Below are positions 6,556 through 14,514 of a DNA stretch of 16,713 nucleotides, in pieces (the stretch's first letter is position 1; the number at the start of each line of letters is the position of its first letter). Source of the stretch: Dunaliella salina (Eukaryota > Chlorophyta > Chlorophyceae > Chlamydomonadales > Dunaliellaceae). Both the position numbers and the translations under genes were made by a program. The notes under the pieces are model-generated. The model searched no databases, was not told the DNA's origin, and worked only from the letters and a program-made list of their open reading frames with translations. The stretch is from the NCBI GenBank assembly GCA_002284615.2, contig MU070141.1, positions 28,181 to 44,893 of the forward strand, given 5' to 3'.

Positions 6556-7045
6556 AAGAAAAGAAAGAAAAACTACGTAGGCAGAGAAACTCTCCCTCCA
6601 TCAATTAAGGAAAGGAGACACATTGGCTCAAGAAAGAGCCGTGAGCCCTCTCCACCACAAGATACGAAAAAGAGAAAGCTAAAGTGGATCTGGAGGGTTA
6701 CTAGAAACACTTGGCTCTAGAACCTGACTGTTCTTTTTATTTTTTTCTTTTTCTTTTCTTTCCCGGCTATGAGAAGTATCTTTTTTTTAATAGCGCGGCG
6801 TGTAGAGAGATTTGTTTGTGAGCATATTGAACAGATTCGAGATTTGTTTGTGAGCATATTGAACAGATTCGAGATTTGTTTGTGAGCATATTGAACAGAA
6901 TGGGCGTGAAGCTGTTGAGCAAGCTCCTTGGCACGCAGGTGATCCAATCCTAGTCTCTAGGAAACATCGCATGTTTGAATTGCTTCAGGGTATACTGATT
7001 GACTTCATTCTTTTGTTTCTCTTTGTGGAGGGGATATATGCCTTG
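6556..7045 (-). mobile_element. LINE-E copy 1: 3' end of an RLE-type LINE
   Basis: On the minus strand the remnant reads QYTLKQFK, LGLDHLRAKELAQQLHAHS, VQYAHKQIS, then, after tandem expansion and a T-rich insert, SSNPPDPL with TAG. A 3' UTR follows and then a TTTCTTTTC tail at 6556-6575. The terminal NPPDPx, the LGLD...LA-x-L-xxHSVQ block and the CTGCCTACGTAG UTR motif tie it to LINE-A (MASNPPDPH, GCCTGCGTAGAC), so it is a divergent member of the same superfamily. It is collinear with LINE-E copy 2 at 14515-14837. Extra sequence here is a pyrimidine run (6729-6791) and a 32-bp triplication. Confidence 0.72.
6807..6897. repeat. 32-bp tandem repeat, nearly three copies, inside LINE-E copy 1
   Basis: GAGATTTGTTTGTGAGCATA-type units start at 6807, 6839 and 6871. 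LINE-E copy 2 has the same sequence only once, so the array arose by local duplication after insertion. Thirty-two is not a multiple of three, so the expansion also breaks the frame. Confidence 0.92.
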
Positions 7046-7833
7046 GCCCTAGGTATTCCTTTTTTAATTGATGTGGGGAGTGTTTCACTGCCTGCGTGGT
7101 TTTTCGGCGAAGCCCCACTCATGGGGCGTAAGCCCCTATGTTTCCGGCTTCCCTGTAAAGTTCACACCTGGCTGCCCAGGCCCGCGCAGCGCACCCCCCG
7201 CCCTGAAACCTGGCATGCAGGCCAAGCAAACAGGGGGGCAGAGGGGGCCATGGGCAAAGAGTTTTGAAACATCCCTTGGTAGCTGAGTAGAAGGTGCCCG
7301 GCATGGCTCGCCCAGCGCACCCCTTGCCCTGACACTTGGCATGCAGGTCGAGCAAAGTTGTTTATTGCAGTATCCAGAGTTTGGTGCCCTGGGGTGCAGA
7401 GAGCAGAGGTAGGGAGCGAAGATTTTTAACGTTTGGCAAAGGTTCAAACCTTTGGAATTCCACGATACCTTGGTTTGACCGACCCAGCCTGGCCACCCCA
7501 CGCCCACAGAGCAGCACCTGGTGCTACGGGCTCAATCAACACACACATTTTCACGCAACTGCTGAGTCCGGGGCTCGGGAGCGGCGTGCCAGACGAAATC
7601 CATGTGCTTTGCGGATTCCAATGATTTCAATAACGATTACATCCACAATGCACACCAGAGCCAGGGTGTACCCTGCACAGAGTGGAGACAATAAGGCTGG
7701 TGCCAACCTTCCCCCTGTGCCTTGAGGGAGTTGTTTTTTGCCAAGGCGCAAGGCCTGCCCGGTCCAGGTTCAGATGATGGTGGGCAAAGGGTTAGCTTGC
7801 GTGGCTCACCCTCAGCATTAGCAGCGCAAAGAT
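7046..7833. other. Unassigned stretch with a 44-bp duplicated segment
   Basis: No gene recognised. Overlapping open frames on both strands (60-129 codons) are unsupported. The only clear structure is a direct repeat, 7187-7230 and 7313-7356. A short inverted pair around the CATGGGGC at about 7120-7138 is also visible. Confidence 0.45.
7187..7356. repeat. 44-bp imperfect direct repeat, offset 126 bp
   Basis: The copies at 7187-7230 and 7313-7356 share CAGCGCACC, GCCCTGA and TTGGCATGCAGG-type segments with about six mismatches. They could be two units of a longer degenerate 126-bp tandem repeat. Confidence 0.8.
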
Positions 7834-8345
7834 TATAATGCATGCAGCAAACATCATGCACAATGGAACGCATGAAGCAACCGTGATGCAGAATGTATGC
7901 AGCAATCTTTGTGCACGATGAACAATTACAGCATGCAGCACAGCAAGGCAGTGATCCATGCAACAATGCCCACGGCAATGCATGCAATAATCGACACAGC
8001 TATGCACACAGCCACGCATGCACTGAGGCGTGCAGCACTGTGCAAAGCCAAGCATGCAGCGATGCCCCCGGCAATGCATGCAGTGATCCATGCAGGCTGG
8101 CAATGCATACAACCATCCATGCAGGCTGGCAATGCATACAGCCATCCATGCAGGCTGGCAATGCATACAACCATCCATGCAGGCTGGCAATGCATACAGC
8201 CATCGATGCAGGCTGGCAGTGCACACAGCCATGCAGTAATGCATACAGTGATGCGCGTAGTGCTGTGCAATTCCATGCATGCAGAATTCATGAGCAAAGC
8301 CTAGCATGTTGTAATGTATGCTGCGGTGCACAAAGCAAGGTATGC
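7834..8345. repeat. ATGCA-rich minisatellite
   Basis: About 500 bp is built from variants of ATGCA/GCATGCA separated by short spacers, with higher-order order in the middle. Because TGCA and CATG are self-complementary, both strands stay open in several frames. This creates long spurious open frames (for example 7792-8388 minus and 7893-8351 plus) whose translations are repeats of CQPAWM- or NAYNHPC-like words. Confidence 0.92.
8082..8240. repeat. 29-bp tandem array in the minisatellite core
   Basis: CCATGCAGGCTGGCAATGCA-type units recur at exactly 29 bp (phase points 8111, 8140, 8169, 8198, 8227), alternating ACAACCATCC and ACAGCCATCC variants in the middle. The alternation suggests duplication of a 58-bp double unit. 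There are no spacers between the repeats. Confidence 0.93.
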
Positions 8346-8559
8346 TGGTAGAGCATTCACACTTGCTTGCGCATCGCGACATGCTCAAGTGCTGTCATGG
8401 GCATTTTGGCTCTTGCAATTCAAGGGGGATTGTGACTGAAAGCTCCTGTCAGTGACAGCCTCTGAGAATGGCTTTGCCAATTTTTTAGCGTTGCTTGCGA
8501 CGCTTTTCCCCAGTCAATACAAATTTCATCAGCGTATGCGCTTGCTCATGGTTACAGGT
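8346..8559. other. Unassigned short stretch
   Basis: No gene seen. It contains GCGTTGCTTGCGACGC at about 8489-8504, a small inverted pair. It borders the 3' end of the LINE-C remnant. Confidence 0.4.
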
Positions 8560-8615
8560 TACGGGAAAGAAGGCCTCCAGTCTGATTCAGTCTGAAGAGA
8601 AAACGACTGATTACT

Positions 8616-8659
8616 AGTTTGTTCATAGTTTGTTCATAGTTTGTTCATAGTTTGTGCAC
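8616..8659. repeat. 11-bp tandem repeat AGTTTGTTCAT
   Basis: Three perfect copies (8616-8648) and a fourth diverged copy (8649-8659) run straight into the 43-bp duplication. Confidence 0.93.
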
Positions 8660-8737
8660 AGAAAAGGAAACGATTTGCTGTTGTTTCGATTCATTTGTGC
8701 ACAGAAAATGAAACGATTTGCTGTTGTTTCGATTCAT
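8652..8737. repeat. 43-bp tandem duplication
   Basis: TTGTGCACAGAAAA...GATTCAT occurs at 8652-8694 and 8695-8737 with one mismatch. It duplicates the NRNNSK-coding part of LINE-C copy 2. The near identity shows that the duplication is much younger than the decayed LINE around it. Confidence 0.93.
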
Positions 8738-8797
8738 AAAAGCAAATTTGAATACTGTAGCGACGCTAATGTATTACGACGCTGATTTATTACGAGG

Positions 8798-8845
8798 GCC
8801 CAAAATAATTTCATTTAATTTTAATTAAATGAAATTATTTTGGGC
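8798..8845. repeat. Perfect inverted repeat, 23-bp arms, 2-nt loop
   Basis: GCCCAAAATAATTTCATTTA begins the left arm (8798-8820), and the right arm is 8823-8845. It overlaps the left edge of the fold-back element and would extrude as a hairpin. Confidence 0.96.
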
Positions 8846-9446
8846 ATGGGGGGAGCCAATGTCGTGTTCGCGTGAATCGTGGGTGAAAAACTTTTCCCGG
8901 TTTGGGAAATTTGTGAAAATTCGGAAATTTTCTTTTTTGCCTAATCAGGCACTTTCAATCATTGAGCCTCCCTCGCTCATGCAAGCCAGCTATGCAACTT
9001 CAAGCAGACTGTGCTTCCTGTAGGAGCTCTCTCTACCCACACACAGCCCATCAGCAGGCTGTCCGCTGGGCAAGGGGGAGGCTTACACACAAGCGCATCT
9101 CAGAGCTGCTAGGGGGCAATTGCAAGCCCTGCTGAGCTCAGTCTCGAGACTGTTGCACGCTGGCTCCGACTGAGTGCTGCACTTGCTGGTGCAGTCCCTG
9201 TCCTTGCTGGTCATCGTGGCCGTGTGTGCAGCAGGCGCAGGTGGAACCCCTGCGTCTGTCAGTCCTGGAGACGTCTCGCACTTCTGCACAGGGCCAGCGC
9301 TGAGAGCAGAGCATTCAGAAATGATTACAGTGCCTGATTAGGTAAAAAAGAAAATTTCCAAATTTTCACAAATTTCCCAAACCGGAAAATTTTTTCACCC
9401 GCGATTCACGCGAACACGACATTGGCTCCCCGCCTCGCCATAATTT
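8832..9446. mobile_element. Fold-back element with about 100-115-bp inverted repeats, nested in the DNA transposon
   Basis: 8851-8952 is repeated in reverse complement at 9330-9431, with only a few mismatches and single-base indels, for example GAGCCAATGTCGTGTTCGCG in both arms. Weaker similarity extends out to AAATTAT at 8832 and 9446. The 377-bp centre has no coding capacity that I recognise. Long arms around a short non-coding core fit a fold-back element or large MITE. No clear target duplication was found. Confidence 0.82.
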
Positions 9447-10027
9447 GCGAGCTTAAGGGTTTGCGAGGTCCGCCCAAAAAACTCAAATTTTGCGAACTCC
9501 TGCATTTTTGCTCTCCTCTTTTGCACTTTCTCACTGTTTCTTTCCCTCCCATCGTTCCATCATCGTTCCATCATTCCACTGTGTTGCTCTCAGACACCTC
9601 CATTGGCTCACTCAGTCTTCCCACCCACGCACCCTCCACTCTCCTGGCGTACAAGTGCAGCAGCAGCAAGCTCCTTATGCTCTATGCTTCTTCATGAAGG
9701 GGCTGACTTGGAGTTGTGACTGTGGGGTCCTGGAGGGAGCAGGTTTGCCCTGCTGCTTCCCCCCATGCATGCTCCCCTGCTGGCCAGCAGCTGCCACCCT
9801 CTCAAGAGGGTGGCAGCTGCAAGGACCCTCCAGAGCAGCTCCAATCCTCTAGCTTTGGTGCAGCCCATGTCGAAGAGGGACTGATCCTTGTCCTATAGGA
9901 GCATGGGGCCCGATGGATGGCTGAATGCAAACCTGGACCCTTTACGAGGCCTTGAAAAAAGTAATTTCTAATGACGCTTCATCTTGCGAGGGACTCCAAT
10001 AATTATTTTAATTAATCGCAAAAACCC
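9447..10027. other. Interior of the DNA transposon, non-coding
   Basis: No transposase-like sequence seen. An open frame at 9422-9697 (+) has no known motif and begins inside the fold-back arm. It contains a perfect hairpin (9787-9820) and, at 9985-10016, a TTGCGAGGG plus AT-rich segment resembling the left end of the element. Confidence 0.5.
9787..9820. repeat. Perfect inverted repeat, 16-bp arms, 2-nt loop
   Basis: GCAGCTGCCACCCTCT (9787-9802), CA, then its exact reverse complement (9805-9820). It is GC-rich and would form a stable hairpin. Confidence 0.96.
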
Positions 10028-10290
10028 TAGCGTCGCTACGGTATGTTTAAACATATGAAGGAACTGAAGACGGTGAGAAAAAGAAGGGTAAGAAGCCACC
10101 TGAAAAGAGACATTGGAGGGAGAAAGAGGAGTAACAGAAAACAGAAAGGCGTACTTTAGCCTGAGAGAACAGATCTGAGGGTGGGTACATTTGAAAAAGT
10201 TCATCCTGCAATCATCCTGGGAATCACACTAGTCACGAGGTTTTAGGTGAAAGAAGGCATCCGTAAAAAATCTAACTGTTAGCCTGTCCA

Positions 10291-10862
10291 TATTAAAGGA
10301 CAAGTCCACGAGGTAAATTACAAAGCTTGTTGTTGTTTTGATTCAAGAAGGAATGCATATGATTAGACTGTACATGGTAAGAGGTATACAAGGAGCCATC
10401 TGAGAAAAAAGATGCAGTACAGATAAGGGGACCATAGAACAGAGAAGCATACTCAGTGTCAGGCTTACAACATAGAGCATGCATGAGGATGAGTACACTT
10501 TAACTTAAAAGTTCAAGGTAGCATGTTGTTCATCCTGAACATCATCTTGGGCATCACCTAGCTCACATGTGGGGGAGATAGAGTCGTCCCAAGAAGCTTG
10601 CCCAGCTTAGAAAGCATGGACACAAAGTCTGAAACGGGCCACACTTACCCACGAACAATGTGTTCAGGAAGATCCAGCCTTCTACCTGAGGTATAAGTAT
10701 ATAGGCACGATGCAAGGAGAGTAGGTGACATGTGCGACCCTTGCTGGAATTCCACTCCAGTGGTGATAGGTGAGCTTTTTGCTGTTGAGCTCCCATGGAT
10801 GATTGTGGGTGATAAGAAGAGGATTGTCTCTAATAAGCCAAATGACGAGACCTAAGATCCAC
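10291..10862 (-). mobile_element. LINE-C copy 3: degenerate C-terminal fragment
   Basis: On the minus strand, in several frames, it reads VDLRSRHLAY, LNSKKLTYHHWSGIPARVAH, VARFRLCVHAF, ASWDDSISPT, DVQDEQHATLNF, KCTHPHAC, EYASLFYG, and SLYTSYHVQS with SFLNQNNNKLCN. The order matches LINE-C copy 1 (VDLRKR, NKLSKYHNW, VACFRLRAH, the finger region, then QDNNNYCF). Many frameshifts and stops are present. Confidence 0.6.
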
Positions 10863-11220
10863 AGCTAGCTCAAAGCCACAGGGTCGGCAGAGCGTACCAA
10901 TAAGGTGATAGGTAGGAGAGACATCTTCATTCCGAGTAGCTTGCTCCCCTTAGAGTGGGGACATAAAGCTGACCAGGCCACGCTGCATAAGGTTTTTCCC
11001 AGAACTTGGGAAAATCCAGATGAGAGCGTTTGGGCAGAATGTAATGGAAATAAGTGACATGCGTGTTCTGAAGTGGGAGAGCACACCATGATGGTCCGCT
11101 CCAGAAGTTTCGATTGACCCTTTCTGTTCCAGCTTGTCACTGAGCCAACGGATCAGCAGCATTCCATTTGGCGGGTTATTTGATCTATGTCCCATGGTGG
11201 GACTCCCATCAATAGTCACA
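10863..11220 (-). mobile_element. LINE-C copy 4: very degenerate fragment
   Basis: This minus-strand segment resembles copy 3 at the nucleotide level: CGCATGTCACTTATTTCC against CACATGTCACCTACTCTCC, and CCTGGTCAGCTTTATGTCC against CCCGTTTCAGACTTTGTGTCC. It yields EQATRNEDVSPTYHL where copy 3 has ASWDDSISPT. With copies 2 and 3 it forms a head-to-tail series of partial copies. Confidence 0.45.
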
Positions 11221-12015
11221 ACACCCAGCTCTCATACAGAACACTGAACTCTCTAAAATCTTCAAGACGGACAAAAACAAATTATACATGGAAAGCACAA
11301 ATTGAGGACAGCAAACACTAGCACTTATAGCTTCAGAAATTGGCGCAAACCTAAGGATGTCTAATACTCACCCTACTGCAAATTCCAAAATTGGCAGAGG
11401 TGGGCAACAGGCCCAAATCGCTGAAAATGTTCTTTCTCGCCATTATTTTCCAAATCTGACCATGACAACCATTAAAATACCAATAGAAACTATGTTCACC
11501 AAAAAATGAAGAAAATCGGAGGACCCCAGATCACTCTCCTGGCCTCAGATCACCCTAAAATGGCCCACAGCTCCACCCTGGGACCATTTTCACCCCCCAA
11601 ATATTTTTCTAATAACCCTTGTATGATATGCTAACATCCTGCATATTCAAAAGTGGGAATGAAGGAGGTCAAAAATTGGCCTTTTTGGCACCCCTAGTGC
11701 TGGATTTTTTTTTTCAAGGGAAACGGTTGAAATTCAGTATCTGACCAACCACTGGGTCTTTTCACTCCATTTTTTTTGCAATGATATTCTTTTATTATCA
11801 GGACTCCAAATCACTAAAAATCACTCATTTTGGTACTGTGGCTGGTCAGGTATGGTGAGTGCCTACTCAAAAAAAAGGGTTCACGTTTTAGCAAATTGTA
11901 GAAGTGGCCGTGAGTGGCACTTTTCAAACTCAGGAGCCACGGATAGCCATTTGATACCAAGCACAAAAAGTGCCAAGTGGGACCACCTTGCCATGGGATT
12001 ATTCCAAAAGTACCC
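11221..12015. other. Unassigned AT-rich stretch
   Basis: No gene or repeat recognised on either strand. Homopolymer A and T runs are frequent. The left part has A-rich text without long open frames. The sequence just before 12015 leads into LINE-D copy 2 and may include its more decayed upstream part. Confidence 0.4.
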
Positions 12016-12554
12016 CTATTTGAGGCCTTCGTTGCCCACCCTCTGCAAAATCAGTATACTAATTTACGTAATGCTTTCTGGCACACGAAAGCTGTGACCC
12101 TCAAAAAGCAGACCAATGTCATCAAGTATCGAAAAGACACCTTATACAATGGCAAACGTATCTTAACATGCCGGATGCTTCAGTGGCCACCTCAGGCCTT
12201 CTCTGTGCCCTCTTCGTGGTGCACCTGATAGCACCTCCCATACCCTACTCAGATGCACTCACCCACAGATAAACAAAATGAAGATTACTCGCAAACATCA
12301 AGCACTCAGCACCTGCGGTGAAGCATTGAGCAGAGGAGATTTAGGACTTTTCATCGTCGTGGTGGATGCATGCTCCCTGAGATGGACTTTCCAAAAAGTG
12401 TCCAACATAACATTTCACATTGGCTGTTTCAATCCAGAGAACCACCAGATACACAGTTCGGTCGCCCTGATGGCATCATAATTCTGCCTCTTTAAGGCAG
12501 AGACTCCACACATCACCCGCAGAATATGAATCCCACAGAAAGAGAAATCCATCT

Positions 12555-13250
12555 CATTAACAGGAGGCTCCGGAAAGCAGAACTTTTGGCACTCAAAGGT
12601 CAATCCTTTTAAAAATTATATATTCGGAATCCTGAGATCAAGAGCTATTGATTGGTATAAATGGGTCCAATCCAAGGGGATGGGGAGTGGGGGGTGGGTC
12701 AAGGGGGTCTGGACTTTTTGGGACCCCTCCTCCAAATTTTTCTGAGCCACCTCTAGAGGTTTTAAATATATCGTTGGATTCCTGAGCCCAAGAAATATCG
12801 ATTGGCACCCTCTTTGGGCAACTTCGGTAAAAAGAGGGGTCTGTGCATGAATTAGAGTTAGTGCTACATGCGCATGGCTGTTGGCTGCAGGGGCTGTCGA
12901 GGCAAACATGCAGCACCCCATTTCAAACTTCCAGTATAGTGACAATGGTTAATGTGTTCTTGCATGGTGAAGTCAGTAGGGTATTCTGTGGACTTGCAAG
13001 CCAGTTGTGGTGCCTGGGAGGGCAGGTTTGCATGGGCGTCCACTCCTTAGCTTTTGCCTCATACCTTTGCTCCAACTCAATCTTTCTTTATGCCGAGCTT
13101 GCAGATGGATGCAAAATTAAAAGACGAGTACATTGTACCCTTATTGTCTTGTTTGGGCCACTGGAAGGGGGGTTTTGGGGGTGGTGGGTGGGTCAGGAGG
13201 GTCCCGAAAAAAATAAGGCAATACTTTCTATTTCTACCCTCCTGTCATTA
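12555..13250. repeat. Target duplication CATTA flanking the 686-bp element
   Basis: CATTA occurs at 12555-12559 and 13246-13250. Deleting the insert and one copy joins EIHLI to KLKLCPDT in frame, as in LINE-A (VHLVELKFCPDT). Confidence 0.8.
12560..13245. mobile_element. Unclassified 686-bp element with ACAGGAGG...CCTCCTGT ends
   Basis: It is bounded by 8-bp perfect inverted ends and 5-bp CATTA duplications, and interrupts LINE-D copy 2. Inside are two related segments about 136 bp apart (TTCGGAATCCTGAGATCAAG at 12630 and TTGGATTCCTGAGCCCAAGA at 12774, each followed by a TATTGATTGG- or TATCGATTGG-like block) and two G-rich stretches (12678-12707 and 13166-13203). No transposase, gag or pol motif is seen. 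It does not have TG...CA ends, so a solo LTR is unlikely. A non-autonomous DNA element is the better reading. Confidence 0.65.
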
Positions 13251-13571
13251 AGCTAAAATTGTGCCCTGACACCAAGCCTGAACAAATTTTCCTCATTGCA
13301 CAAAATTAACACAAACACACCATTGAGAGCCCACGCACAAAAATGCTTTGGGGCACACATCACAATAACAGGGTCAACTTGCACACCATGCTAATTGAAG
13401 TTGCTGGAATTTCTACAACCCATACACAGTTGATCCCCTGCAAAACTTGGCCTAACAAAAGACAAAGCCCACACAACTGCAACCAAACTCCACCATCATG
13501 CTGTCAAGACCTTAACAATAATTAACAGCACCAAGCATGCCGTTCAATTTAACAACCTAAGCAATAGCTGT

Positions 13572-13596
13572 TGGGGGGAGGGGGGGGGGGGNGGGG
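13572..13596. repeat. G homopolymer with an ambiguous base
   Basis: A run of G is interrupted by one A and by N at 13592. It falls in the Gly-rich C-terminal tail of LINE-D copy 2, the same position as the C-run at 2089-2103 in copy 1. Confidence 0.9.
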
Positions 13597-13720
13597 CTTT
13601 GGGGCGGTCTGCGCACAGGATAGCAAGGCGCGCAGCTGGATAGATGGCCAACAACCGCCGGATCCTCGTTAGCTGGGCTGCTCATAGTTAGCCTCTATTG
13701 TTTGTGACATAGACTTTTAC

Positions 13721-14100
13721 TTTCACGTTATGTCCCATCAATGGTGTGATGTGCATTGCAAGTCGAGTGGTGATGCGCACAGAAAATGGTTCATGTTATG
13801 TGGAGCAGGATGTGTACCCCTATTCTCACAGGTTGCGCGGAAAAAAGAAGCACTGCCTGCTGCTGGAGAGGACAAGGAGAGCACGCAGGCAAGGTATAGC
13901 TGGAGCAACTTGCAAATTGTGCACTCAATTGTGCATGCACGCATGTTCAAGGCAAGCTCTGCTGAAGAAAGGAACTCTTCCTGCCCCTGGCACTGCTACT
14001 GCTTCTTTCATCATCAACGCCACCCAAGGTCTGTGTCAGAGAGAACGGGTTTTGCCAAAAATTTGACTCCTCATCAACTTTTGCTCAAACACCATGGACG
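13721..14100 (+). other. Unrecognised open frames, possible TE-derived coding remnant
   Basis: Two overlapping plus-strand frames run through here (13730-14182, 150 codons, and 13746-14066, 106 codons). The second has YPYSHRLRGKKKHCLLLERT and a Cys-rich TCKLCTQLCMHAC. The Cys pattern is vaguely like the terminal zinc-binding region of piggyBac-type transposases, but this is weak and no DDE motif is present. I do not assign a function. Confidence 0.25.
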
Positions 14101-14105
14101 TCGTC

Positions 14106-14152
14106 AGAGGAAAAAAGTCTACGCAGGCCAGAGGGCGCGGACATTAAGGGAA
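14106..14152 (-). mobile_element. LINE-A 3' UTR fragment
   Basis: AAAAAAGTCTACGCAGGCCA and GACATTAAGGGAAGG match the reverse complement of the LINE-A 3' UTR (CTTCCCTTAATGCACGCGGC ... GGCCTGCGTAGAC plus T-rich tail). Only about 45 bp remains, so it is a very short 5'-truncated insertion or a decayed end. No target duplication was identified. Confidence 0.6.
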
Positions 14153-14514
14153 GGTCCGCTAACTAGCAACGGTCCTCACTGAAAAGACCTCAAAGCCTAC
14201 ACTTGACAAAGCAAGCCTAGTGAAGAGGCAAAAACAGTGGTCACTGCACTTTTTCGTGGTACGTTAGTAAGGATATGGAATCCTTAAGAAAACAATTGTT
14301 GGCTATGTTTGAAAGAAAGACTATAGAAAGAGTGTGTCTTCCCAAATAAGTGACTTGACCACCTCTGACACTTTGTAAGTTTGCTGAGTAAAGTGGCCAT
14401 GGTTGTTTGTGCCAGCTATGGACCCAGCCAAAAGTTACAATCTGAAGCAAAATAAAAATATAAGCAAATATCTGATCCATGTCAGCCTCGTGAGAGGGTA
14501 CCAAGCTCACTCAG
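14153..14514. other. Unassigned stretch
   Basis: No gene recognised. An 89-codon minus-strand frame (14241-14510) has no motif. It lies between a LINE-A 3' fragment and LINE-E copy 2. Confidence 0.4.

Larger units (their letters stand above)
8752..10044. mobile_element. Non-autonomous DNA transposon with 17-bp terminal inverted repeats
   Basis: ATACTGTAGCGACGCTA (8752-8768) and the reverse complement of 10028-10044 (ATACCGTAGCGACGCTA) differ at one base. The element splits LINE-C copy 2. The flanks AATTTGAA (left) and TGTTTAAA (right) may be a decayed 8-bp target duplication. A TA duplication is also possible, because TA sits at both edges. Inside the left end is a 16-bp direct repeat (8762-8777 and 8778-8793), and TTRCGAGGG plus AT-rich motifs recur near both ends (8789 and 9985). 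I see no transposase, so it would need a partner in trans. Confidence 0.68.
8560..10290 (-). mobile_element. LINE-C copy 2: degenerate remnant split by a DNA transposon
   Basis: Minus-strand pieces are about 10290-10045 and 8751-8560. The first reads FFKCTHPQICSLRLKYAFLF and SHRLQFLHMF. The second reads FMNRNNSKSFHFLCTN (duplicated), then TNYEQTSNQS and an end like NQTGGLLSRN. These match the region after the CCHC finger in LINE-C copy 1 (LRRNYAHL, then FFQYQDNNNYCFISELMD, then EQPNYLAE). The intervening 8752-10044 is a separate element. It is heavily decayed, and the assignment rests on short motifs in shifted frames. Confidence 0.55.
12016..13720 (+). mobile_element. LINE-D copy 2: RLE-type LINE remnant, split by a 686-bp element
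   Basis: Plus-strand pieces are 12016-12559 and 13251-13720. The order is NLRNAFWHTKAVTLKKQ, VIKYRKDTLYNGKR, a CCHC finger whose second Cys reads Arg (CPLR-x7-H-TLLR-C), ITRKHQA, GRPDGIIILPL, GRDSTHHPQNMNPTEREIHL. After the insert come IKLKLCPDTKPEQ, HNNRVNLHTMLIEVAGI, LGLTKDKAHTTATKLHHHAV, TIINSTKHAVQFNN, a G homopolymer for the Gly-rich tail, and GQQPPDPR with TAG at 13670-13672. The nuclease motif keeps RPD, but the expected ExK Glu reads Lys. Frameshifts and stops are numerous. It matches LINE-D copy 1 piece by piece and serves as the reference for locating insertions there. Confidence 0.78.

Noticed and set aside
6807..6897. CRISPR-like 32-bp repeats
   Set aside because: There are three contiguous copies without spacers, and a single copy exists in a related LINE.
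8082..8240. CRISPR-like 29-bp direct repeats
   Set aside because: The units are immediately tandem with no unique spacers, there are no cas genes, and the DNA is eukaryotic.
7792..8388. Long open frames on both strands (up to 198 codons)
   Set aside because: They are generated by the ATGCA minisatellite. The translations are repeats of a few words, and the 29-bp period shifts frame each unit.
12560..13245. Solo LTR
   Set aside because: The five-base duplication would fit, but the ends are AC...GT rather than TG...CA and no polypurine or primer-binding context can exist for a solo copy. A DNA element is favoured.
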